DNA of 64,000 bases, from assembly GCF_000413935.1 (NCBI RefSeq), contig NZ_KE340378.1, positions 340,627-404,626 on the forward strand, written 5' to 3'. Below, piece by piece: positions 1 through 9,434 of this stretch (the first letter of the stretch is position 1; each line of letters opens with the position of its first letter). The stretch is from Acinetobacter colistiniresistens. Its GTDB lineage: Bacteria; Pseudomonadota; Gammaproteobacteria; Pseudomonadales; Moraxellaceae. Both the position numbers and the translations under genes were made by a program. The notes under the pieces were generated by a model that was not told the DNA's origin, made no database searches, and was given only the letters and a program-made list of their open reading frames with translations.

Positions 1-1
1 T

Positions 2-268
2 ACGACTTTACAACACCCTGTGAATGCTCGTCATGGCGCAAGCCGTGTATACATGCAACCTGCTTCAGAAGGTACTGGCGTAATTGCTGGTGGCGCTATG
101 CGTGCTGTTCTTGAAGCTGCAGGTGTACATAACGTACTTGCTAAATGTTATGGTTCTACAAATGCTGCTAACGTAGTAAACGCAACTTTCAAAGGTTTGC
201 GTGATATGACTTCTCCTGAGAAAGTCGCTGCGAAACGTGGTCTTTCAGTAGAACAAATTCAAGGGTAA
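2..268 (+). CDS. rpsE: 30S ribosomal protein S5, C-terminal part (truncated by window edge)
   Basis: The reading frame is open from the first bases of the window and ends in TAA. The visible residues (for example [19 protein letters not shown] and the tail [10 protein letters not shown]) are the conserved C-terminal domain of ribosomal protein S5, which helps fidelity and mRNA unwinding in the small subunit. The N-terminal half lies outside the window. It is followed after 6 bases by rpmD, which is the normal order of the spc operon. Confidence 0.95.
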   Translation, partial: TTLQHPVNARHGASRVYMQPASEGTGVIAGGAMRAVLEAAGVHNVLAKCYGSTNAANVVNATFKGLRDMTSPEKVAAKRGLSVEQIQG

Positions 269-274
269 TCAATC

Positions 275-451
275 ATGAAAACGATTAAAGTTACCCAGAC
301 TAAATCTTCTTCGCATCGTTTAAAAAATCATAAACTTTGCCTTCAAGGTTTAGGTCTGCGTCGTATTGGTCATACTGTAGAAGTGCAAGATACGCCTTCT
401 AACCGTGGTATGATCAACAAAGTTTACTATATGGTTAGTGTAGAGGAATAA
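275..451 (+). CDS. rpmD: 50S ribosomal protein L30
   Basis: A 58-residue protein beginning [20 protein letters not shown] and ending YYMVSVEE. Length and sequence match bacterial L30, a small protein of the large subunit. It sits between rpsE and rplO with gaps of 6 and 3 bases, so it is translated from the same polycistronic mRNA. Confidence 0.95.
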
Positions 452-454
452 GCC

Positions 455-895
455 ATGACTCTGCGTTTAAATGAACTTGCACCTGCAGAAGGTGCTAAGC
501 GTGATAACCGTCGTCTAGGCCGTGGTATCGGTTCTGGCGTTGGTAAGACTGGTGGCCGTGGTGTCAAAGGTCAAAACTCACGTAAAAGTGGTGGTACTCG
601 TCCAGGCTTTGAAGGCGGTCAAACAGCGTTATATCGTCGTTTACCAAAATTCGGCTTCACTAGCCAAATCGCTTTGAAAACTGCTGAAGTACGTTTGTCT
701 GAGCTGAATAAAGTTGAAGGTGATGTTGTTAGCCTTGAAACTTTAAAAGCTGCGAATGTTGTTCGTCGTGACCAAATTCGTGCTCGCATCGTTCTTTCTG
801 GTGAAATCACTCGCGCATTCACTGTTAAAGGTGTTGTGTTGACTAAAGGCGCTAAAGCTGCTGTTGAAGCTGCTGGCGGTAAAGTCGAGGAGTAA
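455..895 (+). CDS. rplO: 50S ribosomal protein L15
   Basis: A 146-residue protein with the L15 N-terminus ([20 protein letters not shown]) and its glycine- and arginine-rich extension ([15 protein letters not shown]), which threads into the 23S rRNA core. Length is normal for the family. It lies between rpmD and secY in the spc operon. The TAA stop is followed at once by the GTG start region of secY, so translation is probably coupled. Confidence 0.97.
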   Translation: MTLRLNELAPAEGAKRDNRRLGRGIGSGVGKTGGRGVKGQNSRKSGGTRPGFEGGQTALYRRLPKFGFTSQIALKTAEVRLSELNKVEGDVVSLETLKAANVVRRDQIRARIVLSGEITRAFTVKGVVLTKGAKAAVEAAGGKVEE

Positions 896-901
896 TCTCG
901 A

Positions 902-2260
902 GTGTCTATGACTCCTAGTTCTTCAGGTCATGTCAACATGATGAAAGGCCAACCGTTTCATGTGAAATACCGTGAAATTATTCGTCGATTAATGTTCTTG
1001 ATTGGCGCGTTGTTGGTCTTTCGACTAGGAGCGCATATTCCGTTGCCGGGGATTGATAATGTAGCGCTAGCACATTTCTTTAAAGCTAATGAAGGTACCT
1101 TCTTAGGTTTATTTAATATGTTCTCTGGCGGTGCATTAGAACGCATGTCGATTCTAGCGTTAGGGATCATGCCATACATTTCTGCATCGATTATCGTGCA
1201 GTTAATGTCTACGGTGGTTCCTTCGCTGGAAGCTTTGAAAAAAGAAGGCGAGCAAGGCAAACGTAAAATCAATCAATACACACGTTATGGCACCTTATTT
1301 CTTGCCCTAGTGCAAGGTGTAGGGATGTGTGCTGGCTTGATCAGTCAAGGTATTACCTTAACCTCAGGCTTGGCATTCTATGTTCCAGCAGTAACATCGT
1401 TAGTTGCAGGAACAATGTTCTTGATGTGGTTGGGCGAGCAAATTACCGAACGTGGTGTTGGTAATGGTATCTCGATGATCATTTTCGCAGGGATCGTGGC
1501 AGGTTTGCCAAATCTTGTGATTCAGTCGTTTACGTCTGTACAGAATGGTCAGGGTAGTTTAATTGGATTAGCGGTATTCGGCTTACTCTCATTAGCCGTT
1601 TTAGCTGCGATCGTGTTTATTGAAAAAGCACAACGTCGTATTCCAGTGAACTATGCACAAAAACAGCAAGGTCGTCGTGTATTTACTGCACAGCAAACAC
1701 ATTTGCCGTTAAAAATTAACATGGCAGGTGTGATTCCAGCAATTTTTGCAAGCTCATTGTTATTATTTCCAGCGAGCTTGGGACAGTGGTTGGGAAGTGC
1801 TGATCCAAATGCAGGGATTGTGAAGCGTAGCCTACAAGATCTGGCATTGGTGTTATCGCCTGGACAGCCGTTGTATCTGATGCTCTTTGGCGCGTTAATT
1901 ATCTTCTTCTGTTATTTCTATACGGCGCTAGTATTTAGCCCTAAAGAAGTGTCAGAGAATTTAAAGCGTAGCGGGGCATATGTGCCTGGTATCCGTCCAG
2001 GTGAGCAAACGGCTCGTTATTTAGATCATATTCTTAACCGTTTGACCTTCATTGGTGCAATCTACATTACCGTAGTGTGTTTAATGCCTATGGTGCTACA
2101 AAGCTCGTTCGGTATTCCATTCCATTTGGGTGGGACATCGTTACTGATTGTAGTGGTAGTAGTAATGGACTTTATGGCGCAACTCCAAGCGCACCTTACT
2201 TCGCATCAATATGATAATCAAACGTTAATGAGAAAAACGACTGCTCATCCTAAGGGATAA
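902..2260 (+). CDS. secY: SecY, channel subunit of the Sec translocon
   Basis: A 452-residue polytopic protein with about ten membrane helices. It forms the inner-membrane pore that passes unfolded proteins and inserts membrane proteins, together with SecE and SecG. Conserved family stretches include the plug region [31 protein letters not shown], and the cytoplasmic loop [13 protein letters not shown]. The frame opens with GTG at 902. An in-frame ATG lies two codons later at 908, and both sit behind a purine-rich site at the end of rplO, so the exact start is uncertain by two residues. Confidence 0.96.
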   Translation: MSMTPSSSGHVNMMKGQPFHVKYREIIRRLMFLIGALLVFRLGAHIPLPGIDNVALAHFFKANEGTFLGLFNMFSGGALERMSILALGIMPYISASIIVQLMSTVVPSLEALKKEGEQGKRKINQYTRYGTLFLALVQGVGMCAGLISQGITLTSGLAFYVPAVTSLVAGTMFLMWLGEQITERGVGNGISMIIFAGIVAGLPNLVIQSFTSVQNGQGSLIGLAVFGLLSLAVLAAIVFIEKAQRRIPVNYAQKQQGRRVFTAQQTHLPLKINMAGVIPAIFASSLLLFPASLGQWLGSADPNAGIVKRSLQDLALVLSPGQPLYLMLFGALIIFFCYFYTALVFSPKEVSENLKRSGAYVPGIRPGEQTARYLDHILNRLTFIGAIYITVVCLMPMVLQSSFGIPFHLGGTSLLIVVVVVMDFMAQLQAHLTSHQYDNQTLMRKTTAHPKG

Positions 2261-2281
2261 GCGCACTTAGAAGGTTTCATC

Positions 2282-2398
2282 ATGAAAGTACAAGCTTCTG
2301 TAAAGAAAATTTGTGGTAGCTGTAAAGTTATCCGTCGTAATGGGGTTATTCGCGTAATTTGTAGCGCAGAACCTCGTCATAAGCAGCGTCAAGGTTAA
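2282..2398 (+). CDS. rpmJ: 50S ribosomal protein L36 (zinc-binding form)
   Basis: A 38-residue protein starting [20 protein letters not shown]. It keeps the full Cys-x2-Cys ... Cys-x4-His set (C11, C14, C27, H32) expected to bind one zinc ion, so it is the C+ form of L36 and not the zinc-free paralogue. It lies directly after secY, as in the spc operon of gammaproteobacteria. Too short for many gene callers, but the sequence is diagnostic. Confidence 0.96.
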
Positions 2399-2440
2399 TT
2401 TAATTAAGACCTGTTGATTTCAGTAGGCTAATTAGGTTAT

Positions 2441-2473
2441 TATCCGCCCCTCAAGATTTTTGTGGGGCGGTTG
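2441..2473 (+). promoter_or_regulatory. Stem-loop in the rpsM leader (possible S4-binding or attenuator structure)
   Basis: CCGCCCC at 2444-2450 pairs with GGGGCGG at 2464-2470. After one mismatch CAA pairs with TTG inside the stem. It lies about 36 bases before the rpsM start, where the alpha-operon leader of other gammaproteobacteria folds into a pseudoknot that S4 binds to repress translation. The hairpin is seen; the S4 role is inferred from position only. A processing site or weak terminator between the spc and alpha segments is also possible. Confidence 0.4.
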
Positions 2474-2505
2474 ATTATCTTGACTGCCTTTTTGGAGAAA
2501 ATTGA

Positions 2506-2862
2506 ATGGCTCGTATTGCCGGTGTAAACATTCCGGATAACAAGCATGCTGTTATCTCTCTCACGTATATTTTTGGTGTAGGTCGCCACACTGCTAAGAA
2601 CATCTTGGCTGCTGTAGGTATCACTGAAACTACAAAGATCCGTGAATTAGATGATGCTCAGCTTGATGCGATTCGTGCAGAAGTTGCTAAGGTTCCGACC
2701 GAAGGTGATTTACGTCGCGAAATTTCCATGAACATTAAACGTTTAATGGATTTAGGCTGCTACCGCGGTCTTCGTCATCGTCGCAGCTTGCCTGTCCGTG
2801 GACAACGCACCAAAACTAACGCACGTACCCGTAAAGGTCCGCGCAAACCGATTAAGAAATAA
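2506..2862 (+). CDS. rpsM: 30S ribosomal protein S13
   Basis: A 118-residue protein beginning [19 protein letters not shown] and ending in the basic tail [11 protein letters not shown]13 sits in the head of the small subunit and contacts the P-site tRNA and the large subunit. It is the first gene of the alpha-operon segment (rpsM, rpsK, rpsD, rpoA, rplQ), with a good ribosome site (GGAGAA) 7 bases before the ATG. Confidence 0.97.
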   Translation: MARIAGVNIPDNKHAVISLTYIFGVGRHTAKNILAAVGITETTKIRELDDAQLDAIRAEVAKVPTEGDLRREISMNIKRLMDLGCYRGLRHRRSLPVRGQRTKTNARTRKGPRKPIKK

Positions 2863-2881
2863 GATTTCTGGAAGCTAAAAG

Positions 2882-3268
2882 ATGGCTAAAGATACTCGCG
2901 CACGCAAGAAGGTCACTCGTACCGTCTCTGAAGGTGTCGCACACATTCACGCTTCTTTTAATAACACCATTGTTACGATTACCGATCGTCAAGGTAATGC
3001 ATTGGCTTGGGCTACCTCAGGTGGACAAGGCTTCCGTGGATCACGTAAATCAACACCGTTTGCTGCTCAGGTAGCTGCTGAAGTTGCTGGTAAAGCTGCT
3101 TTAGATTACGGTTTGAAAAACTTGGACGTCCTTGTAAAAGGTCCTGGTCCTGGTCGTGAATCTGCGGTTCGTGCATTAGGTGCAGTGGGTTATAAAATTA
3201 ACAGCATTACCGATGTGACTCCAATTCCGCACAACGGTTGCCGTCCACCTAAAAAACGTCGCGTGTAA
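2882..3268 (+). CDS. rpsK: 30S ribosomal protein S11
   Basis: A 128-residue protein with S11 signatures [20 protein letters not shown] and [15 protein letters not shown] at the C-terminus. S11 forms part of the platform near the mRNA exit and the Shine-Dalgarno helix. Family-typical length. It follows rpsM by 19 bases and precedes rpsD by 12. Confidence 0.97.
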   Translation: MAKDTRARKKVTRTVSEGVAHIHASFNNTIVTITDRQGNALAWATSGGQGFRGSRKSTPFAAQVAAEVAGKAALDYGLKNLDVLVKGPGPGRESAVRALGAVGYKINSITDVTPIPHNGCRPPKKRRV

Positions 3269-3280
3269 GGAGAAACATTC

Positions 3281-3907
3281 ATGGCTCGTTATATTGGTCC
3301 AAAATGCAAACTCTCTCGCCGCGAAGGGACAGACCTGCAATTAAAATCTGGCGTTAAACCGTTTGACGTTAAGACTAAAAAACATGCTAAAGCTCCTGGC
3401 CAACACGGCGGAGCTCGTGGTAGCAAACAATCAGAGTACTCACTACAATTACGTGAAAAACAAAAAGTACGTCGTATGTACGGTGTGTTAGAGCGTCAAT
3501 TTAGTAACTACTACAAAGAAGCTGCTCGTGTGAAAGGCGCAACAGGTGAAAACTTGTTGAAATTGCTTGAAAGCCGTCTTGATAACGTTGTTTATCGCAT
3601 GGGTTTTGGTTCTACACGTGCAGAAGCTCGTCAGTTAGTATCTCACCGTAGCATCACTTTGAACGGTCGTCGTGTTAACATTGCATCTATCCAAGTTAAA
3701 GCTGGTGATGTAATTGCAGTACACGAAGGCGCTAAACAACAATTACGTATTAAAAACGCAATTGAATTAGCTGCTCAACGTGGTATCCCTGCTTGGATGG
3801 AAATTGACCATTCTAAGTTAGAAGGTACGTTTAAAGCTGCGCCAGATCGTTCTGATTTACCTGCTGAAATCAACGAAAGCTTGATTGTAGAATTGTATTC
3901 TAAATAA
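3281..3907 (+). CDS. rpsD: 30S ribosomal protein S4
   Basis: A 208-residue protein starting [19 protein letters not shown], with the S4 RNA-binding domain around residues 95-160 ([20 protein letters not shown]). S4 starts assembly of the 16S rRNA 5' domain and in relatives is the translational repressor of its own operon. The ribosome site AAGGAG is well placed. C-terminus [11 protein letters not shown] is family-typical. Confidence 0.97.
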   Translation: MARYIGPKCKLSRREGTDLQLKSGVKPFDVKTKKHAKAPGQHGGARGSKQSEYSLQLREKQKVRRMYGVLERQFSNYYKEAARVKGATGENLLKLLESRLDNVVYRMGFGSTRAEARQLVSHRSITLNGRRVNIASIQVKAGDVIAVHEGAKQQLRIKNAIELAAQRGIPAWMEIDHSKLEGTFKAAPDRSDLPAEINESLIVELYSK

Positions 3908-3925
3908 TCCTTGAGGTAGCAATAA

Positions 3926-4933
3926 ATGACGCGTACTGCAAACGAGTTTCTAACTCCGCAAGCGATCAAGGTCGAAGCGGTAAGCGGGACCTCGGCAAAA
4001 GTGATTCTGGAACCTTTAGAGCGTGGCTTTGGTCATACTCTAGGTAATGCTTTACGTCGCATTCTATTGTCTTCTTTACCTGGCGCTGCTGTGGTTGAAG
4101 TAGAAATAGAAGGTGTCGAGCACGAGTACAGTACTTTAGAAGGCTTGCAGCAGGACATCGTCGAGCTCTTGCTGAACCTAAAAGGATTGTCTATTAAGCT
4201 GTTCGATCAAAATGAAGCATATTTGACATTAGAGAAACAAGGGGCGGGTGACGTAACTGCAGCTGACCTTCGTTTACCTCATAATGTTGAAGTGGTTAAC
4301 CCTGATCATTTAATCGGTACTTTGAGTTCTACAGGTTCATTGAAAATGCGCCTGAAAGTTGCTCAAGGTCGTGGTTATGAAACATCTGACTCACGTTTCC
4401 CTGAAGGCGAAACACGTCCAGTAGGTCGTTTACAGTTAGATGCTTCTTATAGCCCAATCAAGCGTGTTTCATACACAGTAGAAAATGCTCGTGTTGAACA
4501 ACGTACCGATCTTGATAAGTTAGTGATCGATCTTGAGACTAACGGAACTGTTGATCCAGAAGAAGCAATCCGCAAAGCGGCAACAATCTTGCAACAACAA
4601 ATTGCAATTTTTGTTGATCTTCAGAAAGATCAAACGCCTGTTGCTCAAGAACCTCGCGAAGAAGTTGACCCGATCTTGCTTCGTCCAGTAGATGATCTCG
4701 AGCTTACTGTTCGTTCTGCTAACTGTTTGAAGGCAGAAAATATTTACTACATTGGTGATCTTGTTCAACGTACCGAAGTTGAGTTGTTAAAAACTCCTAA
4801 CTTAGGTAAAAAATCGTTAACAGAGATCAAAGATGTTTTGGCATCGAAAGGTTTACAACTCGGCATGCGTTTAGAGAACTGGCCACCAGCTAGTCTCCGT
4901 ATGGATGACCGTTTTGCCTATCGTAGCCGTTAA
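3926..4933 (+). CDS. rpoA: RNA polymerase alpha subunit
   Basis: A 335-residue protein. Residues about 1-235 form the dimerising N-terminal domain ([20 protein letters not shown]) that nucleates the core enzyme. A linker then leads to the C-terminal domain (about 250-325, [19 protein letters not shown]), which contacts UP elements and activators. It is located between rpsD and rplQ, the conserved alpha-operon order, so transcription and translation machinery are co-expressed. Confidence 0.97.
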   Translation: MTRTANEFLTPQAIKVEAVSGTSAKVILEPLERGFGHTLGNALRRILLSSLPGAAVVEVEIEGVEHEYSTLEGLQQDIVELLLNLKGLSIKLFDQNEAYLTLEKQGAGDVTAADLRLPHNVEVVNPDHLIGTLSSTGSLKMRLKVAQGRGYETSDSRFPEGETRPVGRLQLDASYSPIKRVSYTVENARVEQRTDLDKLVIDLETNGTVDPEEAIRKAATILQQQIAIFVDLQKDQTPVAQEPREEVDPILLRPVDDLELTVRSANCLKAENIYYIGDLVQRTEVELLKTPNLGKKSLTEIKDVLASKGLQLGMRLENWPPASLRMDDRFAYRSR

Positions 4934-4951
4934 TTAAGTAGGACTATCACC

Positions 4952-5317
4952 ATGCGTCATCGTAATAGTGGTGTGAAATTAGGCCGTACAAGCAGCCATC
5001 GTAAGGCGTTGTTCCAAAATTTAACAAATGCTTTAGTAGAGCACGAGTTAATTAAAACAACTTTACCTAAAGCGAAAGAACTTCGCCGCGTTGCTGAGCC
5101 TTTAATCACTTTAGCTAAAAACGATACAGTAGCAAACCGTCGTTTAGCGTTTGCTCGTACTCGTTCTGCAGCAACTGTTGGTAAATTATTTACCGTTCTT
5201 GGCCCTCGTTACAAAGAACGTAACGGCGGTTATCTTCGTGTTCTTAAAGCGGGCTTCCGTGCAGGTGATGCTGCACCGATGGCTTACGTTGAACTCGTTG
5301 ACCGTGAAGTAAAATAA
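4952..5317 (+). CDS. rplQ: 50S ribosomal protein L17
   Basis: A 121-residue protein starting [20 protein letters not shown] and ending [10 protein letters not shown], which matches bacterial L17 along its whole length. It is the last gene of the ribosomal block and is followed by a strong hairpin-T terminator 36 bases downstream. Confidence 0.97.
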   Translation: MRHRNSGVKLGRTSSHRKALFQNLTNALVEHELIKTTLPKAKELRRVAEPLITLAKNDTVANRRLAFARTRSAATVGKLFTVLGPRYKERNGGYLRVLKAGFRAGDAAPMAYVELVDREVK

Positions 5318-5348
5318 TACTTCTACGTGTAGAACAGTCAGTTGTTCC

Positions 5349-5380
5349 AAAAAAGGCCGGTGTAATAACCGGCCTTTTTT
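5349..5380 (+). terminator. Rho-independent terminator of the ribosomal operon
   Basis: AAAAAAGGCCGG pairs with CCGGCCTTTTTT around a short loop (TGTAATAA), giving a stem of about ten pairs ending in a T run. It closes the operon after rplQ. Confidence 0.9.
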
Positions 5381-5544
5381 ATTGCTTTTTTAAAATAATT
5401 TTGACTCTTAATTTTTTTGTTTAAATAATAATCTTTATTAAAAATAAACTAGAAATAGGTAGTATTTTAATAAGCTTAAATTAGATAAATTTATTTTAAT
5501 TTTATTAGAAATAAATTAAATTAATGATTTTGTAGATTAAAAAT

Positions 5545-6792
5545 ATGAATATTAAAGATCGACTATTTCGTATAACTATTTATATATTGTTTTTTATTAC
5601 ACCAACTTTTGCAGAATATCTTAGATTCAAATATACGCTGAGATTGGCTGATCAAGGAAATGTGGATGCACAAAATGACCTTGGTGTTTTATATTTGCAT
5701 GGTGAGGGTGTAGTACAAGATTATGAAAAAGCACTAGCATGGTTTAAGAAAGCTGCTGCTCAGGAATGTGTAAATGCACAATTTAATCTTGGTACTTTAT
5801 ATCAGCATGGTGAAGGTGTTGTGCAAGATTATGAAGAAGCATTGAAATGGTATAACAAAGCTGCGGCTCAAGATAATTCGGATGCACAATTTAACCTTGG
5901 CGTGATGTATCAGCGTGGTCAAGGCGTCATAAAAGATTACGAAAAAGCATTCGATATATATAGTAAATTAGCTACACAAGGTAATGCAAGTGCTCAAAAT
6001 AACCTTGGGTGGATGTATCACCATGGTCAAGGTGTAGCTCAAAATATTGACAAAGCATTGGAATACTATAGTAAAGCGGCTGCTTTAGGATGTAAGGATG
6101 CAGAAAAGAATCTTGGAACGATGTATCAAAATAGTACCGGTGCAGTACAAAATTATGAAAAAGCATTCGATATATATACTAAATTAGCTACACAAGGTAA
6201 TGCAGGTGCTCAAAATAACCTTGGAGTGATGTATCAGCATGGTCAAGGTATAGCACAAAATTATGCCAAAGCATTTAAATGGTATAGCAAAGCCGCTGCT
6301 CAAGGATATCGAGAAGCACAATATAACCTTGGATCAATGTATTACAATAGCATTGGTGTTGTACAAAATTATGAGAAAGCGTTTGAATGGTTTACTAAGG
6401 CAGCGATTCAAGGCGATATTGGGGCACAAAATAACCTTGGAGTGATGTATGTTGTTGGTCAAGGTGTAGCCCAGAATAATACGAAAGCATTTGAGTGCTT
6501 TGAAAAAGCAGCAAATAAAGGAAGTAAAGATGCGCAAAATAACTTCGGTTCAATGTATTATCAGGGACTTGGGGTAGCTCAAAGTTATGAAAAAGCGCTT
6601 GAATGGTTTAGCAAGGCCGCGGTTCAAGGCGATGCTGGGGCACAATATAATCTGGGAGTATTATATGAAAACGGCTATGGTGTAGTACAAAATTTTGAAA
6701 AAGCATTTGAGTGGTTTAACAAGGCTGCAGTCCAAGGAAATACTGATGCACAAAATAATTTAGAAAAGATGAATGAAAAAGGTTTGGTGTAA
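5545..6792 (+). CDS. Secreted Sel1-repeat protein
   Basis: A 415-residue protein. Residues 1-23 form a signal peptide (hydrophobic stretch ending TPTFA), so the protein should be periplasmic or surface-exposed. The rest is about ten consecutive 36-residue Sel1-like repeats with the pattern xxAQxNLGxMYxxGxGVxQ..KAxxWxxKAAxQG, and an incomplete last repeat. Such solenoids bind other proteins; no catalytic residues are seen. It stands alone between the ribosomal operon and almA, in very AT-rich flanks unlike the operon before it, which may indicate an acquired or fast-evolving locus. The specific partner is unknown. Confidence 0.85.
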   Translation: MNIKDRLFRITIYILFFITPTFAEYLRFKYTLRLADQGNVDAQNDLGVLYLHGEGVVQDYEKALAWFKKAAAQECVNAQFNLGTLYQHGEGVVQDYEEALKWYNKAAAQDNSDAQFNLGVMYQRGQGVIKDYEKAFDIYSKLATQGNASAQNNLGWMYHHGQGVAQNIDKALEYYSKAAALGCKDAEKNLGTMYQNSTGAVQNYEKAFDIYTKLATQGNAGAQNNLGVMYQHGQGIAQNYAKAFKWYSKAAAQGYREAQYNLGSMYYNSIGVVQNYEKAFEWFTKAAIQGDIGAQNNLGVMYVVGQGVAQNNTKAFECFEKAANKGSKDAQNNFGSMYYQGLGVAQSYEKALEWFSKAAVQGDAGAQYNLGVLYENGYGVVQNFEKAFEWFNKAAVQGNTDAQNNLEKMNEKGLV

Positions 6793-7187
6793 TGTGGTAG
6801 AACGCAAGCCGTTTCGTATCTTAAATTAGCATATGAGTATATTTGAATGAAACAGATACTAATATTATAACTCCCCAATATGCCTGCATAAAATTATTAT
6901 AGTTTTCCTTTTCATAGATGTTTTTATCTTCGGCCGTTTTAAGGAGTGGTGTACTCCAACGGCTTTTACAAAACTTTCTCATTTTATGTTGATTTTTTAG
7001 AATCTATTTTCCTTCCGACTTTTTGAGAAAAATATTTCTCTAGGCATTCTGGGAGTATAGGAAATTTTATTCTTCTACGAAAGCAAATCATCTTACTGAA
7101 CGAAATCCAAGCAGAAATCTCAGGATTTTTTGCCCATCAATTTCTTAAAAATGTCCCGAAGTGATATGAAAAAACCGATGAATGACC
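6793..7187. other. Intergenic region, AT-rich
   Basis: No convincing reading frame on either strand. The only structured element is the hairpin at 6933-6967 listed separately. The last part runs into the operator-like palindrome before almA. Confidence 0.5.
6933..6967 (+). terminator. Possible terminator after the Sel1 gene
   Basis: GCCGTT (6933-6938) pairs with AACGGC (6958-6963), and GGAGT (6943-6947) pairs with ACTCC (6953-6957), with a TTAA bulge on the 5' side and a short TTTT tail. The distance of 140 bases from the stop codon is long, so it could be a structured RNA instead. Confidence 0.45.
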
Positions 7188-7215
7188 AAACTTGACATTG
7201 CGTATTGTCAAATTT
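7188..7215. promoter_or_regulatory. Palindromic operator candidate upstream of almA
   Basis: AAACTTGACA (7188-7197) and TGTCAAATTT (7206-7215) are inverted repeats matching at 9 of 10 positions with an 8-base spacer. It lies 42 bases before the favoured almA start. The size and symmetry fit a dimeric repressor such as a TetR-type protein; this is inference. TTGACA could also serve as a -35 element. Confidence 0.55.
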
Positions 7216-7256
7216 GTGCTTTAATAAAGTCATGGTTTATACAGGGTATAAAAAAA

Positions 7257-8747
7257 ATGGAAAAGCAAGTTGATGTATTAATTATTGGTGCAGGTATCTC
7301 TGGGATTGGGTTAGCTGTACATCTGTCTAAGAACTGCCCACAACGTAAATTCGAAATCTTAGAACGTCGTGATAGCTTTGGTGGAACTTGGGATTTATTC
7401 CGTTACCCTGGGATTCGCTCTGACTCGGATATGTCAACCTTTGGTTTTAATTTTAAACCATGGGCAAAAGACAAAGTCTTGGCCAGTGGTGCTGAAATCA
7501 AGGGCTATTTAAGTGATGTGATCAGTGAAAATCAGTTAAAAGAGAAAATTCACTTTGGTCATCGTGTATTGTCTGCAAACTACGATTCAAGCAAGAAAAA
7601 ATGGTCAGTTGAAATCGAAGACAGCAATAAGAAAAAGCAAACCTGGTCAGCAAATTTTGTGATGGGCTGTACCGGTTATTATAACTATGATCAGGGCTAT
7701 GCGCCGAAATTCCCGAAACAAGAAGATTTCAAAGGTCAATTGATTCACCCGCAACACTGGCCTGAAAACCTAGATTACACAGGTAAGAAAGTGGTGATCA
7801 TTGGTAGTGGTGCTACTGCAATTACCCTTGTTCCTTCAATGGTGAAAGGCGGGGCAGGACATGTCACCATGTTACAGCGTTCGCCTTCGTATATTGCTAC
7901 GATTCCTTCAATTGACTTTATTTATGAAAAAACCCGTAAATTTATGTCTGAAGAAACCGCTTATAAATTTACCCGTGCACGTAATATCGGCATGCAACGT
8001 GGTATTTATGCCTTGGCACAGAAATATCCAAAAACAGTACGTCGCTTATTGTTGAAAGGTATTGAGTTGCAGTTGAAAGGTAAAGTGGATATGAAACACT
8101 TTACCCCAAGCTATAACCCGTGGGATCAACGTTTGTGTGTCGTGCCAGATGGCGATTTATTCAAAGCATTGCGTGAAGGCCATGCCAGTGTTGAAACAGA
8201 TCAAATTGAAAAGTTCACTGCCAACGGCATTCAATTGAAATCAGGAAAACACCTTGAAGCCGATATTGTGATTTCTGCAACAGGTTTGGAAATCCAGATC
8301 TTGGGTGGGGTGAAAGGCACGATTGATGGTAAGCCAATGGATACTTCTCAGCATATGCTCTATCAAGGTGTGATGGTCAGCGATGTACCAAACATGGCGA
8401 TGATCATTGGCTATATCAATGCCTCTTGGACATTGAAAGTTGATATTGCAGCGGATTATATCTGTCGCTTACTCAATCACATGGATAAAAATGGCTATGA
8501 CGAAGTGATTGCACACGCCGATCCAGCATTACGTGAACACGATACCATTATGGGCAAAATGTCTTCGGGTTATATTGCACGTGCGGCCAATGTGATGCCG
8601 AAGCAAGGTAAAAAAGCACCGTGGAAAATTACCAATAACTATCTTGCCGACCGTAAAGAATTGAAAGATGCATCATTCAATGACGAAGTCTTACACTTCC
8701 ATAAACGTGGTGAGCAAGTGGAGCGTAAACCAAAGTTAGTGTCATAA
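7257..8747 (+). CDS. almA: AlmA-type flavin monooxygenase (long-chain alkane oxidation)
   Basis: A 496-residue protein that closely resembles the AlmA flavoprotein described for growth of Acinetobacter on very long n-alkanes. It has an FAD Rossmann motif at residues 11-16 (GAGISG), the Baeyer-Villiger-type fingerprint F-x-G-x3-H-x3-W-P at 158-169, and a second dinucleotide motif GSGATA at 183-188 for NADPH. A longer frame opens at 7182, but its first 25 codons would run through the palindrome, so the ATG at 7257 is preferred. The gene is monocistronic and ends in a terminator. Substrate range is inferred from resemblance. Confidence 0.85.
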   Translation: MEKQVDVLIIGAGISGIGLAVHLSKNCPQRKFEILERRDSFGGTWDLFRYPGIRSDSDMSTFGFNFKPWAKDKVLASGAEIKGYLSDVISENQLKEKIHFGHRVLSANYDSSKKKWSVEIEDSNKKKQTWSANFVMGCTGYYNYDQGYAPKFPKQEDFKGQLIHPQHWPENLDYTGKKVVIIGSGATAITLVPSMVKGGAGHVTMLQRSPSYIATIPSIDFIYEKTRKFMSEETAYKFTRARNIGMQRGIYALAQKYPKTVRRLLLKGIELQLKGKVDMKHFTPSYNPWDQRLCVVPDGDLFKALREGHASVETDQIEKFTANGIQLKSGKHLEADIVISATGLEIQILGGVKGTIDGKPMDTSQHMLYQGVMVSDVPNMAMIIGYINASWTLKVDIAADYICRLLNHMDKNGYDEVIAHADPALREHDTIMGKMSSGYIARAANVMPKQGKKAPWKITNNYLADRKELKDASFNDEVLHFHKRGEQVERKPKLVS

Positions 8748-8765
8748 CTCATTTATTTCGTTCAT

Positions 8766-8797
8766 AAAAACCCTGTGCGCTTGCATAGGGTTTTTTT
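8766..8797 (+). terminator. Terminator after almA
   Basis: AAAACCCT..GC pairs with GC..AGGGTTTT, with one internal mismatch, followed by a run of T. Confidence 0.85.
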
Positions 8798-8874
8798 ATT
8801 TGCAATGAGGCTTTAAATCTAAGCAATATCGCGTATATTGAGCAGATTAGAACATTTAGATTAGGGACAATTCA

Positions 8875-9375
8875 ATGAAGCAAATCTTCATCTTGGGGAC
8901 ATTATTACTCAGTACATTTGCCTTTGCAGATGATCTAAAACAAAAACAAGTTACTGCACAAAAGTTGGTGTCAGTAGATGGGACAGAGCAGGGTTTGCAA
9001 AATACCGATAAAATGATTGTCGAGCAAATTCGTATGCGGTTGCCCAAAGATCTACCTGAAAGCTTTTATACGGATTTAAGCAAGAACCTGAATAGTGAAC
9101 AGCGTAAGCAATTTATTGTACAGCGTTATGTCGAGAGCTTTAGTGAAAAGGAATTACAGGCGGCTTTGAATTTCTATCAGTCTGCTGAAGGCAAGGCTTG
9201 GGCAAAAAAAGCCAGTGATGTCGGTGCTGAAGTTGCACATTTCACCACTCAGAATGCCCGTACCGCATTAAATACCACCATGCAGCAATATATGGATAAT
9301 CCTTCCATTAAACAGCTCTCGGCACGTATGAATCCACAGTCAGCACAAGCCACTGAAAAGGCTGCTAACAAATAA
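8875..9375 (+). CDS. Secreted DUF2059-family protein
   Basis: A 166-residue protein with a clear signal peptide (residues 1-18, ending TFAFA, cut before DDL). The core with LPKDLPESFYTDLSKNLNSEQRK and FSEKELQAALNFYQSAEGKAW matches the DUF2059 pattern of small helical periplasmic proteins whose function is not established. It has its own short leader after the almA terminator and faces the acyl-CoA dehydrogenase gene end to end. Confidence 0.75.
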   Translation: MKQIFILGTLLLSTFAFADDLKQKQVTAQKLVSVDGTEQGLQNTDKMIVEQIRMRLPKDLPESFYTDLSKNLNSEQRKQFIVQRYVESFSEKELQAALNFYQSAEGKAWAKKASDVGAEVAHFTTQNARTALNTTMQQYMDNPSIKQLSARMNPQSAQATEKAANK

Positions 9376-9382
9376 ATAAAAA

Positions 9383-9409
9383 TGGGATCATGTATTCGGC
9401 ATGATCCCA
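9383..9409. terminator. Bidirectional hairpin between convergent genes
   Basis: TGGGATCATG (9383-9392) is exactly complementary to CATGATCCCA (9400-9409) around a 7-base loop. It lies between the ends of the DUF2059 gene and the acyl-CoA dehydrogenase gene. The T run is weak on both sides. Confidence 0.7.
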
Positions 9410-9434
9410 CTTTGTATCCAGTTGGATCGATTGA

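Noticed and set aside
7182..7256. Longer N-terminus for AlmA from 7182
   Set aside because: It runs through the palindrome and lacks a ribosome site, and AlmA-type proteins begin at MEKQVDVLII.
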